Under the pieces are notes generated by a model that was given only the letters and a program-made list of their open reading frames with translations, did not search any database and had not been told where the DNA came from. Positions 1 to 11,643 of a DNA stretch of 64,000 nt are shown in pieces. Origin of the DNA: Brassica napus (taxonomy: Eukaryota; Streptophyta; Magnoliopsida; Brassicales; Brassicaceae); the NCBI RefSeq assembly GCF_020379485.1, contig NC_063442.1:15126009-15190008 (forward strand), written 5' to 3'. The translations under genes and the position numbers were made by a program. Positions within the stretch are counted from its first letter, which is position 1, and each line of letters opens with the position of its first letter.

Positions 1-625
1 AGAGAGAGAGCCAGAAGAAAGATGACCCGTAGGCAGATCAAATCATTGATTAAAATAATGGAACAATTATTCACTGGAAAGATATCATATCTCATGACTC
101 ATGTGTCTGTCTTTGATTCCACCGCTTAGATTGTAGATCTGAATAATTATCATCAATCTAGTTTCAGTTCAGTCAGCTGAGGTGTAGACTACCTGGTCTC
201 TAAACTTTTTTACCCCTTCTTGTTATAGACTTGAATTGGTTCAAGTCAAATCCAGCTCATTATCCCACACTCGAACAAAATTCAAACTAGACTATTATGT
301 TTCTTGAAGACTAATAAACTCATGGTCCTTGCCTTTGTTTGGAGACGCACGAGGCTAAACCCTTAATGAACACATGTTGCTACTGCTTTGTGTTCACTTG
401 TGTATACACAACCAAACACAAGTTTAGATTGACTGAAAAGTACATGTCTTCTCTTATGAATACACCCAAAAGGTCACTGTTAATTACAGAGACAACAGAC
501 AATGAAAAGGGTCTATTTATTCTTTTGTCACCAAGTTGTGAGCAGGAAATGAAAAGATTTTGAAGAAGAAAGCAGTGAAGAAAACACGCTTAGAGTTTTG
601 ATGAGCAGATCACTTGATCGTGTCT
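1..625. other. Intergenic / 3' flank, no gene seen
   Basis: The stretch opens with a short AG run and is otherwise ordinary AT-rich sequence. The only open frame of note (339-563, +) has no recognisable domain and no homolog I know. The right part is probably the 3' UTR of the minus-strand complex I gene that ends at 626. Nothing else is supported. Confidence 0.5.
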
Positions 626-1837
626 CTATGGCTCTCCTCCAAGCTCCACTCTCAGGTTGTCATACGGATACACTCGTGGTGTCTGCAGCAACAGCAGAAC
701 AGGAGATGATCATGAACAAGTACCACAACAAGTGGTAAAACAAATAAATACACGAGCAGAGAGATGACATGTCAGTGAACAACACTTGCTCTAATGAATA
801 TAGACAAGAAGACAAAGATCATCATCTTCTGAGTCCTAGCCTGCTGTTCAACTTGTATAACTCAAAGTCCTTCAAAACAAGACTCATCATAGTATAGCTA
901 TTGACACAACGTCTAGAGTGTTCAACTTCTATAACTCCAAAATCACACTCAGACACCACAATGGGAAAGAAAAAAAAGACACGAATAGAGAGATGACATG
1001 TCAGTGAAAAAGAGCAGCAATTAATCTCATGAATAGAAACAAGAAGACAAGGAGCATTATCTTCCAAGCCCAAAGCCTGCTGTTCAACATCCACAACTCA
1101 AAATCCTTCAAAAACACAAGATTCATCATAATCAAGCCAGACTTTGATAAAACGTCTATGATTATTCTTGGCCAACTCATAAATTTTAGATCTTGACACA
1201 CATCTAGCTAGTGGCTTAACTGCTTAAGCATGTAACAGAGAGTTCCCAAGAACATTGTATGTCTTTCTTTCAAGTGTTCCTAATAACTCTGTGTACACAC
1301 ATGCTCATCAATCAAATAATAAAGGATACAATGGTTGAAATATAAGTCACTTACAAAGGGAACCTTTGAAGCTTTATCGTTGACAACAGCGAGGAGACCT
1401 AGAGTCGCAAAGAACCCTAGACCGCCACACAACCATCCCAATGCTTCATACTGTCCCATTCAATCCAAAATCAATCACAAAACACAATCGATTGTAAAAT
1501 CGTGAGAGAACCGAACCCTAAACCAACCTTCCCAACAGTATCAGCGATTCGATCAATGCAAGGCTCTGGGAACGCAGTCCCGTTGTCCCACATCAGCTCG
1601 TCGTTAACCGAAAGCTGAGACGCAATCAATCGAAGAAAGAGCCTCAAAAACTGATCAAAGAATATATATGAACTAGTTTGTTACAGATATTTGACTCACC
1701 GGCTTGTCGGGGACGATGTGTTTGCCGACGGGGAGACCCATGCCGGCGCGTTGGCGCAGAGAAGAGGCGCCAGATCGGGCAACGACGCCGTTTCCCCCCA
1801 TGATTCGTGAGGCCACACCGCTCAGTCTTCCTGCCAT
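626..1837 (-). CDS. Mitochondrial complex I ASHI subunit (NDUFB8-like)
   Basis: Four exons, complement(626..682, 1355..1450, 1528..1614, 1700..1837), all with GT-AG introns, give 125 aa, the length of the Arabidopsis At5g47570 product. The N-terminus (MAGRLSGVASRIMGG, rich in Arg and Ser without acids) looks like a mitochondrial presequence. The middle holds the conserved DELMWDNGTAFPEPC block, then one hydrophobic membrane segment at about residues 77-97, and the protein ends VELGGEP. The family is an accessory subunit of the membrane arm of NADH:ubiquinone oxidoreductase. The last intron (683-1354) is long and contains an internal duplication listed separately. Without splicing, the third exon would run into a short unrelated tail. 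The start is the first ATG in frame with the presequence. Identification is by sequence recognition and by collinearity with the next genes. Confidence 0.93.
742..1140. repeat. Imperfect tandem duplication inside ASHI intron 3
   Basis: Two diverged copies of a segment of about 150 bp lie 229 bp apart. A 21-bp block AGAGAGATGACATGTCAGTGA is identical at 758-778 and 987-1007. It is followed in both copies by related stretches such as CCTGCTGTTCAAC and TCCTTCAAAA. The duplication accounts for much of the 672-bp intron and for the spurious antisense open frames seen here. Confidence 0.8.
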
Positions 1838-2754
1838 TTTCCTTTCCTTTTTCGATAGCCTTCTTTTTGTTTCTCTTCTCTTCTCAGGAGATCAATCGAT
1901 TTTAGATGGACGGCATATGGCCCTGACCAACGTCTGTAAACGGCGTCGTAACAAGTCAACCCTGGTTTAACCAGAGCTTCTTTCTATACTATGAAATGGT
2001 TTAAAGTTTAAACTCTAAAAAGCTAATAATATTTTTGTATATTAATCGGATAAGTTTTTTATGGAATTAATTAAACTATTTAAAATCATTTATACTTTCT
2101 TATATATATTATTTATTATTTTATAATATTAATTTGAAAATATATTGATACTTATCTATACTAATAAAGTGATACAAACTGAATATTATTAGAAAATATA
2201 TTTAATCTGTTCTCATAATTTTATTTATTTATGTACATTCATGTTAATACATGAAAAAATATACGATTGTGCAAAACCCAATTCATGTATGTAATTTTTT
2301 ATATGCATCATTACTTATATAATTAAATCATAAAGATTGATTTAATATGTAAATTAAAAAAAAATTGATTCCACAAATATGTTTGATAGTTTAAGCAAGA
2401 AAATTAAATTTATATTCTTAGGTCCTATTTTTATTGATTTATATACAGATTTACAAACAAAAAAAGGGAGAAAGACAAGAATATAATACACTTCATTGTT
2501 TCTTTGTCTATTTATATAACTCGGTTTACATTTTTAATTTTCTTTAAGATAAAAGAAACAAACCCCAAATTAGGAAAAGGGTGAAAATAAAAACTATAAC
2601 AACAACAATCAAAATAGTAAAAAAAAAAAAAGTAAGAAAGAAAGTAAAGCTTTAAGCTTCTTTGAACAAATAAGTTTTCCTCTTCTAAAAACTCTCATTC
2701 CGCAAATAGCCATTCTTGCAAATCTCCATATAATAGACTTCTCACACCAAATCT
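1838..2754. other. Intergenic between two minus-strand genes
   Basis: The right part (about 2450-2754) is the likely 3' UTR of the RRM gene. The left part (1838-1990) is the likely promoter and 5' UTR of the ASHI gene. Between them (about 1990-2440) the sequence is very AT-rich with no open frame that I can defend. Confidence 0.5.
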
Positions 2755-4289
2755 CTAAGCTGCAATACCTGCAACAACACCATTTTTCATATGATTTCAT
2801 CATAACTTCCCCCCAAAACACAAGTGTTCAAATTCTCACATTAAAAAAAAAGGCATATTCATTATCATTATTCATACCTCCGTTTGGTTGCGTGTTGATG
2901 TATCCAGCTGGTCCTTTAGACATGAAGTCAAATGCTCCCATACCCAATCTTTCCTCCGCCTTTGCAGGCAGCGAAAGCCAGGCCGAGTCGCTGTACAGAG
3001 AGTCTGTCTCCAAGCTGCTTGAGCCGCTGCTGTAACCACCAACATGTACCCCTCTCATTGCATCTAAACCTAACCCTCCTCCCTCACTGCGATAGCCACT
3101 ACGTGCACGTGCAGCTCCTCCCCAGTTGTCCCCAATGCTGCCTAGTGAAGACATTCCAGAGTTTCCGTTAAAGCTGCTCCTAGATATCGGAGAGTTTGAC
3201 ATGTAACCTCCTAGACCACCACCATTTCCCCATAAGTTGTTCCTTACACTAGCTCCTCCTCCAGACTCAATCTGGCTACCGTACCTGCCTTGACTCGCAG
3301 CATATCCTGGGCTAAAGGGCCGTCCAAAGCCTGCATTGGGTCCAGATCCATAGTTCTGAGTCTGGCCTGGCTCAAAGTTCAGCTCGATTCCAAATCCATG
3401 TCCAAACGGTGAGAATCCTCCCCTATTACCACCTACTCCTGGACTGTACCTAACTTCAGGTTGTACTCCATAACCTGAGATAGGACTCTGGCTGAATCCT
3501 TGGGTGTACTCGTTCATCAGCAATGCGCTGATTCTACTACTGCCAAAGCTATTTACATTCATTGGGTTCCGGATTGGATTCAGAGCCATTTCTTTAGGAA
3601 CAGCCAGTTTGACCTCCACCATCTTCCCATTGAGTTCGTGGAACGTCCTCTGCAAAACTCTGTCTACAGCCTCCTCTGATTCAAAAGAGACGAACCCAAA
3701 GCCTCTAGGTCGCTGAGTTCTGTGGTCATACATCACCACAACGTCAGTGATCGTCCCAAACTGAGCAAAATACATCTTGAACTCAGCTTCAGTGACCGAT
3801 GAAGCGAGGCCTCCAACAAAGATCTTTTTGCTGGTTGCTGGGCCAGGTGATCCCTGGAGGCTACTGTTGCTTCTGTTCAATACTACGTGGTCGTCTCTTG
3901 GAACTGCCTTCTTGGCCTCAACCTGTGATCACGGACAAGACATAAGTAAACAATATAGTCTTAGACATGAATATGCATAATAAAAAGAGTAGCTTTGGTT
4001 CGAGGAGCAGCAACCTCTAGTTTATCAATTTGAAGGAGATTGATATTGAAGCAATGACACATACAATTTTACCATCAATGACGTGTCTGATCAACACGAC
4101 TCTCTCAGCGACATTAGGATCAGCGAAGACAAGGAAACCGAAGCCACGAGCACGACCAGTGGCTCGATCCTTCATGATAACAGCCTCCAAAACCTCGCCG
4201 AAGCTCTGAAAATACTCGCGAAGACGGTCTTCGCTGGTCTCCCAAGAGATCCCACCGATGAAGAGCTTACATGACGACTCCATCTCCAT
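2755..4289 (-). CDS. Two-RRM hnRNP-type RNA-binding protein
   Basis: Exons complement(2755..2768, 2878..3922, 4065..4289) encode 427 aa, closely matching Arabidopsis At5g47620. RRM1 spans about residues 7-80 with RNP2 LFIGGI (9-14) and RNP1 RGFGFLVF (48-55). RRM2 spans about 107-185 with RNP2 IFVGGL (109-114) and RNP1 RGFGFVSF (148-155). The remaining 240 residues are Gly/Ser/Asn/Tyr-rich low-complexity sequence, the typical hnRNP A/B and Musashi-like layout. The last coding exon is a 14-nt micro-exon giving the final GIAA, supported by the family C-terminus. A longer terminal exon read straight on gives an unrelated tail. The start is the ATG preceding EMESSCKLF; an ATG four codons upstream (MFCRMEME) is less likely. 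The role is inferred to be nuclear or cytoplasmic mRNA binding. Confidence 0.93.
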
Positions 4290-6250
4290 TCTACAAAACA
4301 AAACATAAAAGAAAAGGGTTTGTTCCTGAGTGTATATATACTTAACGTCTCGATCTGACTAAAACATCATCGAACATACCGTTATGTGTCGATGAATATG
4401 AACAGATGGGTCTTGATCGGATTCTGTGAACCGATCGATCGACCCACGATCCCTGGATTCCTGCAAAACAAAAAGGTGTAAGCTTTAAGAAAACCCATGA
4501 AAAGAGTTAAGAGAGAATCTATTTCGATTACCGAAGTTTTAAGCAAAAGGGAGAAAAAAAACAGAGAATGAAATCTAAAAGATTGGAGAGGATGGATGAA
4601 GCTTTTTATTAAGAGGGCGAGAGGAGAGGCCCTCTTGTTTTTTTTTTTTTCGTCCAATAATTAAAAAAAAAAGGATTTACTGTTTTTTATTTGGATGATA
4701 AAGAGTTTGTGCTGCAGAGGGAAACAGATAAAAAATGGGATTCGCTAAAAGGAAAGAGAAGCAGCTCTTTCTTTCTTACGTTTTTTGTTATTTTGTATGG
4801 GAAGAATGTTTGGCTCTCTTCTCTTCTAAAGAGACGATGGCTTTTTCGTCTTTTCACTCCTTCTCTCTCTGTAATAATAAGAGTATTTGAAAAAATCATA
4901 ATTAATAACCCACGGTTTGTTGGTTTGTACTTACCAATGTCTGCCACCTTTTTACCCCTAAGTTAAAAAAATCTTGGTTTTCAAAATCTATCATCATGAA
5001 TAAATAAAGAAAGACATGGGAGAACTCAGGATCATTATTATTAATAAATCATAAAATTATCAGTTAATTACGGGTTTATCCTGATTTCTTCCTACTAGTA
5101 GACTATTTCATCCAAAGTTATTTCTCCAATTTCTCTTAATTTCATTTTTTTTTTAACGCTTATTTATTTGAAAGGCCAATTTAGTTTTTCTTTTGTTTTA
5201 GTAGAACACATCATCAGCATATGAAACAAATTTGGTTGGTCGAACCAAATGCAAGGCATGGTTCGTAACTTCGTTAATCAGCTAACTGTGAAAAAGATTC
5301 AGCATGTACTTTTATAGACAATTATTTTCTTGCAATATTTTGAGGTTAGCTTTGGAGAATCAAAGTGGGCAGGAACATGTGGGAATGGTTGCTTTCAGAT
5401 ATATTTAATTTGTAATGATATTAAACTAATTCATCACTAAGTGGAATATGTTTCAAGTACAGAAGGCAGTCCTTGTGCATCCAAATAATTACCAATTTTC
5501 ATAAGTTTACTTTTTATTCATTAATTTAATCACTAATCTCCCGGCCCAATTATTTATTTGTTTATTTATCCCGCATCTCTTTTAGAAAATATCAACCGTT
5601 GATAAAAATGTTATATGTTTAAAAACATAATGTGGGATTTACAAGTTACAACACATTGGTCTATATCATCACCAAATGATAACATATTTGCCCGTCCAAC
5701 ATTTTATCCTGACTTTAATAATTCGTATTACCAACTATTTATCCAGTCAAGTCTACTGATTTCATTAAAGAAGAGAACCAGATGTATGGTGGTGACACAT
5801 GGTATTGATTATTGAATCTCTTCCACTCACCATAATACTTATTAGAGGCTTGTAGCCCGTTAACTCTTTTTTTTTTTCATTTACGGCTTGTTCTATTCTA
5901 TTTCATATTGGAAGATTAACTTACTAAACCGGGGGGTAAAATATGTCATGAACAGTCACATGCTCAATTTTAGAAAGTGAAGAGGATGAAATGTCCAAAA
6001 AAAAAAAGTGAAGAAGATGAACACTACAGTGGGCCCACCATTTTTATAAATATTTTTAATGAAAAGTCTCATTAATGTATGCATCCCAAAAAGGCTAACT
6101 GGGCCATATTATAAAAGCTCAACACAATCTTTTTGGCCCAAATGTGTTTACAAGCAAGCAGGCTGCAGATTCTCTCTCTCTTTCCTCTGCTCCCAGTTTC
6201 CCGCTCCAGAGGATGAGGAAGAAGACCCTAGAAAATTGAAATTCTTACTC
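4290..6250. other. Intergenic, AT-rich promoter side of the RRM gene
   Basis: The left end (4290 to about 4660) is probably 5' UTR and promoter of the RRM gene, with pyrimidine/purine-rich tracts and homopolymer runs. The rest is AT-rich without any recognisable gene. Two short open frames (4691-4966 and 5615-5815, +) show no domain and no plausible codon pattern. Confidence 0.5.
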
Positions 6251-6460
6251 ACAGAATCGCAGATATGGTTTCTATTGTTCAATCGAAGCTATATCGGTTG
6301 AAAATAACGCATTTGTATTTAGTTTCAACTTGTATAAACATGGATTTTGATTTCTTACACATCAATTGTTCCCCTAAAACATTTGAGAAAGCATACACTT
6401 GACTGGAAAATTCATCCAATTGAATCTGTTTTCTTGGTGTTTGTTAAGTTCTCATCGAAG

Positions 6461-6540
6461 ATGCATATGCAATGCATTACGAGGTCAATCATACAACATT
6501 TGAAGCTGAGGGTGAATGTTAGACCGCTTATGAGTCCAGA
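6461..6540 (+). pseudogene. Remnant of mitochondrial acyl carrier protein (mtACP3) exon 1
   Basis: The frame starting at 6461 reads MHMQCITRSIIQHLKLRV followed by NVRP. This resembles the start of Arabidopsis mtACP3 (At5g47630; MHCIRSSILQHLRLRV from memory), a mitochondrial carrier of acyl intermediates. Homology stops at about residue 22. The frame then runs on as unrelated hydrophobic sequence to 6754, and no DSL phosphopantetheine-attachment motif or ACP helices are found in the next several hundred bases. Position supports the call: mtACP3 sits between the RRM gene and the Ole e 1 gene in Arabidopsis, exactly as here. A functional protein is unlikely. Coincidental similarity over about 20 residues is the alternative. 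Confidence 0.6.
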
Positions 6541-6902
6541 CTTTTCTCAGCCTTTCCTTTCGTATCTTCATTGCTCCGTTAATCAAATTCTAGAGTTATC
6601 CGTTTTTTTGTTTGTTTGGGTCAGTGCTGTTACATTACATCTCACATATTCAAATGTGACCGCGCTGCTTGCTGTTTGTATCAAAATCCATGAGAACCTT
6701 TACATGTATGATGATCATCCAAGCATCGTTCTTAATTACATTGTAGGAACATGAAAAATAATGTAGAGAAGACTCGACTTGATTCTGTGACTGAAGCGCC
6801 AGCTAAATAAGTGAAGGACCGTACCAAAATGCTTTTTACAGTGGATTTTCAAGAATTTTCATGTTTCTTCTGTTTTAAATCTTTTGACACCACGCGAACT
6901 TG

Positions 6903-7464
6903 CTAACTGTGGCCCTGTAACCTGATCTTCCCTGAGGTGTAGACACGGAATCCGCTGGTAGAGGAAGCAAGCTTGATGCGTTTGTGTGTATTGGTCGAAT
7001 TGTGGTGGCATCTACAGAGCTCATGAGGCACATGTATTGGCTTGATGACACATGTGTTTTCCAGGTCTGGAATTGCGTGGAGTTGGGAAGGAAGATCGAT
7101 TTCAAACTCTCCCAGATCATCAGTAACAGCCTTGATCCATTTGGATCTCCTTTTGTATCCAGTGTGACACTTGATGGCAACAGTAGCACCTGTATGTGAG
7201 GATCATCATCATGTGAGTCTTCAGATGAAAACAAAAAGCATAAGGACGCATGAATATAGGTAGAGACATACCTGGAATAGATATGGAGTGTGAAGTGTCG
7301 CAGAGAAGAGATCCGGTGATGATCACAGAGGAGAGTTTCTGTTCACCGTAGCCAGCCATCTCCACCATATCTGTTCTGCTCCATATCTTTCCTTCAGCTG
7401 CAAACGCTAGGTCGAACAAGAAAAAGAATAACAAGAAGCAACGTAGGATGAAGAAGCTTCTCAT
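6903..7464 (-). CDS. Pollen Ole e 1 / extensin-like secreted protein
   Basis: Two exons, complement(6903..7189, 7272..7464), encode 159 aa. Residues 1-22 form a strong signal peptide (basic start, then a Phe/Leu core ending LAFA). The mature part carries the Ole e 1 pattern: VIITGSLLCD, then GATVAIKC in exon 2, DDLGEFEIDLPS, a Cys in NTCVIKP, and CRCHH near the C-terminus, giving several Cys for disulfides. Family members are secreted or cell-wall proteins, and some are pollen allergens. It is collinear with Arabidopsis At5g47635. The intron splits a Gly codon after position 64. Function beyond secretion cannot be read from the sequence. Confidence 0.88.
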
Positions 7465-10450
7465 TGTTACTCAAAATGCTTTAACTTTTTGTTTAACTAA
7501 TGGAAGAAGCATAAGCATGTATGTATGTGCATATATATAACAAGTTAAAGTAAAGAAGAGGGGATGTATTTAAGGGTGAGAGTCCCTTTTGCGTGGCTTA
7601 AGCCTTCAGGTCACCCAGCTCTGTACGGCAGTCTTTTAATCATATATATAGAAGACCCTAACTCATGCCTGGCCTTAGATGATGAAAGAGTCAATCTTCT
7701 AAATGAATCAAACCCTCGTTGATAGAGAAAGAGAGACGGCACTCTGAAGCAATTACTGAGTGGTTCAACTTCATTTTCATATTTTTCGTATAAAGTATTT
7801 TTTGTATTTGGTGCAACGTTTGTATGTAATGTGACGTTCCTCCTTTTCTGTATAAGTTAGGTAGTTTGTTTATTTTTCTTTTATATAAGCCACCAGTTTG
7901 GGATGGAGTGGGAACAAAAGAATCAAGCCTACCCCCAACAATACTCTCTCAAGTCTCACCCACATCTCAACATTCAACAAACACTCGAGAGCCTACTGAT
8001 TTCGCTTTTGTGGGTTTGGTCGTCGCCATGTGGCGGCATATCTAGTCGTTGGAGTCAGCACTATTAAGTGCGTCTAGGGTGAATTCTTATAATAATATTT
8101 GTTTATAAAATGATTTTAACATTTTGTAACACTACGATCTTTATCGATTATAAAATGATAAATACAAGTATTGATCTCTTAAATATATCATCGTTGTTGA
8201 ATAGTTAACGTATTACATCTCATTTTATTTATTTTTAAGACTTCATATGCAAAAAGAAAATTAAGTTTTGTGGCTGGCACAAATCACCAAAACCAAATAT
8301 CCAACATCGATTGTATAATAACGAAAAGGGATTAGATTTTCTTTTCTCAATTTGTATACTATTGACTCTCCATTATAGCGATTTCATTTTCTACCTCTAT
8401 AGAATTGGGCTTTTATTCTCGTCTTTATTTCATTGATATGAGTTAAGTTTCTTTTTTTAACTTCTTTTATGAATTCAATAAATTACATAAGTGTCAATTT
8501 AAAAAAAATGGATATCTGTAAAAATTAGTTTCACTCCATATACATATATATCGAAGAATCAAAATTTTGAAAAAAAATCACTGACAAACTATATTAACAG
8601 GTTAGTGTTCAAATCTAATATATCAAGCTGTTATAGAATATAAGTGCATATTCAAAATATAAATGTTTGTCTAGTATATATTCACCAGATCGGTCTAAAA
8701 ATCATCTAATTAAAACAACAAATTACTTATTTCACCAGTTCGGGTAATATCTGAATCTGAACGGGTAATATCCGAACCTGAATGGATATCCGAAGATAAC
8801 CAAACATAAGTATAGTTAATCCATATTTCTAGTTTATTTCTCTCATTTTATTCAAAATATTTATATTAATGATTCTTATTGCTCAAAATTAGATAATTTA
8901 CATATAATTATGAACAAAATCATTTGCTACAGACTTAAAATACATATCAAGTTCTTGTTTCTTGCATTAACAAAAGTTGCATCTAAATTTTGAAAACAAG
9001 AACTAAATTAGTGTCTTTCTATTTTTAAAGTTTTATCTCCAAACCTATTAATAGTTTAATCTTTTAAAAATTAAAAAAAAATTAAGTTAAAATATATTTT
9101 AAATACAAAAACTTAAACAATGAATAATTTATTTATTTTTTCTTCAAAATTTAAATATTCGAACCTGGCCCAAAATATCTTAAACCGAACATAAAATATT
9201 TGACCCCGACTTGAAGTGTAGAAATACCCGAACGGGTTCTATACTTTTATACTGAAATATCTGATACAAACTCAAACGTGTATCCGAACGCATACCCCTA
9301 TGATATATGATCATTTGTATCTTGCTTGAACAAAAAAAATTAAACCATTGATCACAAATTTTTTAATGTGGGATTTTTACCATTTTTAATAATTTATAGT
9401 CGTTTTAAAAATTAGAAATATAATATATATGAAAAAATATATTTGTTTTTTATTATATGCTTAATGTGATTGTTTAGTTTCTTTTAATAGTATAAAATTA
9501 AATAAAAAAAAAGAGAGATTAGATTTTTTATCAAATATGTATTATTTATAATCATTAATTATCATATATATGTTAACCATATTAGGTAATTTCGTAATTT
9601 TTATTTAATGAAACAAAAAATATTCTTTTGTACAATATTAATTAATTTGATAGTTAGTCTAATAAAAAACATAGTATATGTTTATATGGACCAACTTATT
9701 TTTATAACAATTCTAAGAATCATTATCGTGATGACATGTGGCTACGAAAACATATTGTAATGCTCCATGATTAATATATAAGGGATTTGAGAAGTATTAA
9801 AAAAATACTTTAAAAACAGTACTTAAATGTTTCAAATTTTAATACTAAAAAGCAGTAACAAAAAAACTAAGAAAATAAAAAGTGTGGGCGAAAAGTACGT
9901 TAGCTGATTACAGATTCATTTTCTTGCCTACCCTTTAAATTCGACAACTGAATATCTTGGCCCATTAGATTTCCAGGTGGGATAACCAGTAATTATGCAT
10001 TAGGACTTAGGAGACTAATACAGCTGGAGCTTGGTGATTATAGTTCGTTAATCACGCGCTTAGAAAAGCAAACAATGGTGGGCTCAACGCCTCAACGGAG
10101 CAGATCAAGACCATTAAATGTGGGAAACTCAGACCCTTTCTCCTACAGCTGTCTGATCTGATTGGTCGATGCAGTTGGATTGCAATGAACCCCACCACAC
10201 CCACATCCAACCCCTATTCATTCACAAAATTAAATAATAAAAATTTAAGACATTAAAAGAAGAAAGGTAAAATTGACCGATAGGTCGTTGAGTGGCAGTT
10301 ACCCACTGTCTCCCTAACGCCTTCCTCTCCCTCTCCGTGTCTTCCACGCTCCTGTTCGACCCATTATCTGTGTTCACCACTCTCCTCTTCTGCGCGTGAG
10401 TATTATCTTTAACAGACAAAAGGTGGGCCGGGTCCAGTAACGGTCCACAA
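7465..10450. other. Long intergenic region with hAT-like repeat remnants
   Basis: About 3 kb without a supported gene. From about 8740 to 9303 the sequence carries scattered CCGAAC/GGGTAATATCCGAAC motifs and ends CGCATACCCCTA, the reverse complement of the TAGGGGTATGCG end seen on other hAT-like copies in this window. The opposite end could not be placed. The remainder is extremely AT-rich. The open frame at 10222-10419 (-) lies in the NF-YB2 promoter and is not convincing. Confidence 0.5.
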
Positions 10451-10600
10451 CACGTGGCAGAGCCTTAAAGGGCTATTTATCTCTCATTCCAATCCGACGG
10501 TTGAGCACGTATCCAACTGTCAGAACCTTATCAGTAAACGGACGGTCGAAAACGAACTCACGTGTCAAGTGAACAGAAGACGTGCTTCCTCGCTTTATAA
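10451..10600 (+). promoter_or_regulatory. NF-YB2 promoter with ABRE/G-box cores and TATA box
   Basis: CACGTGGC occurs at 10451-10458 and CACGTGTC at 10559-10566, both G-box/ABRE-type cores bound by bZIP or bHLH factors in plants. A TATA-like TTTATAA lies at 10594-10600, about 185 bp before the start codon. A TTTTCAG just before the ATG suggests a 5' UTR intron. Motif identity is direct observation; regulation by ABA or light is inference. Confidence 0.55.
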
Positions 10601-10782
10601 AACGCTCCGACGACTCATTCACCACTCTGTACCATCTCAGCCGACACTTGGAACTTGTCTCTAAAACCCTAGTCTTCTCGCTTCCGTCTCAAGTCAAGTC
10701 AACCACCACTGAGTCTTGCATCAATGGAGCTATGATGGTTTCTATCTGTATTTGAATAAAGTTTTGATTTTTAATTTTCAGA

Positions 10783-11337
10783 ATGGGAGATTCCGACAGA
10801 GATTCCGGCGGAGGACAAACCGGAAACAACCAAAACGGACAGTCTTCCTTGTCTCCGCGAGAGCAAGACAGGTTCCTCCCGATCGCTAACGTGAGCCGGA
10901 TCATGAAGAAAGCTTTGCCAGCGAACGCCAAGATCTCAAAGGACGCTAAAGAGACGATGCAGGAGTGCGTCTCCGAGTTTATAAGCTTCGTCACCGGAGA
11001 GGCGTCGGATAAGTGTCAGAAGGAGAAGAGGAAGACGATCAACGGAGACGATTTGCTCTGGGCTATGACCACTCTAGGGTTTGAGGATTATGTTGAACCA
11101 CTTAAAGTTTACTTGCAGAGGTTTAGGGAGATCGAAGGGGAGAGGACTGGACTTGGGAGGCCGCAGACAGGTGGTGAAGCCGGAGAGCATCAGAGAGACG
11201 GCGATGGCGGTGGAGGATACTACGGTGGTGGGATGGGGATGGGGTATCAACAGCATCATCAGTTTCTTCAACAGCAGAACCATATGTATGGGTCTACAGG
11301 CGGTGGTGGTGGCGGCCATAGTGGAGGAAGAAGTTAA
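10783..11337 (+). CDS. NF-YB2: CCAAT-binding NF-Y subunit B, NF-YB2 type
   Basis: A single coding exon of 184 aa. The histone-fold core begins at [18 protein letters not shown] (about residue 26) and runs to about residue 118 ([11 protein letters not shown]), followed by a Gly/His/Gln-rich tail typical of NF-YB2 and NF-YB3. It matches Arabidopsis At5g47640. NF-YB pairs with NF-YC through the histone fold and with NF-YA on CCAAT boxes; NF-YB2/3 promote photoperiodic flowering with CO-type partners. At the class-diagnostic position it has Lys53 (KISKDAK), the non-LEC1 type, unlike the other NF-YB at 15138-15832. A 3' flank (AT)n run lies at 11376-11408. The start is the first ATG after a probable 5' UTR intron acceptor. 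Confidence 0.95.
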   Translation: MGDSDRDSGGGQTGNNQNGQSSLSPREQDRFLPIANVSRIMKKALPANAKISKDAKETMQECVSEFISFVTGEASDKCQKEKRKTINGDDLLWAMTTLGFEDYVEPLKVYLQRFREIEGERTGLGRPQTGGEAGEHQRDGDGGGGYYGGGMGMGYQQHHQFLQQQNHMYGSTGGGGGGHSGGRS

Positions 11338-11371
11338 AAAGATTTGGTGAAGTGGATCTTTGTATATAGAG

Positions 11372-11375
<4 letters not shown>

Positions 11376-11408
<33 letters not shown>
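11376..11408. repeat. (AT)n microsatellite in NF-YB2 3' flank
   Basis: An uninterrupted AT dinucleotide tract of about 33 bp, starting 39 bp after the NF-YB2 stop codon and probably within its 3' UTR. Confidence 0.9.
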
Positions 11409-11409
<1 letters not shown>

Positions 11410-11643
11410 TCATCAAAGTATTTTAAGTATCATCATGTTGGTTTATGTAAAAATATGATTTTGGGGCTTGTGTAAAGAGGATCAAGTGTGTTTGAGAACA
11501 AATAGGATCATCTGCTCCGTTTGATATTTGTATTTAACTATTGGATTTGAATAGCATTGAATGCAAATGTTTTCGAGGAAGAAGATTCAAATGCTTACAT
11601 AAGAGAGAAAACAACTTGCTTAGCTTGTTGTGAGAAAGAAATG

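Noticed and set aside
822..1201. Two minus-strand frames of 90 and 66 codons
   Set aside because: They lie within the ASHI intron in the two copies of the internal duplication; similarity between them comes from that duplication.
1704..1970. 88-codon + strand frame
   Set aside because: Antisense to ASHI exon 1 and promoter; no domain.
6059..6301. 80-codon + frame before the mtACP3 remnant
   Set aside because: More likely 5' UTR and promoter of the decayed gene; no recognisable domain.
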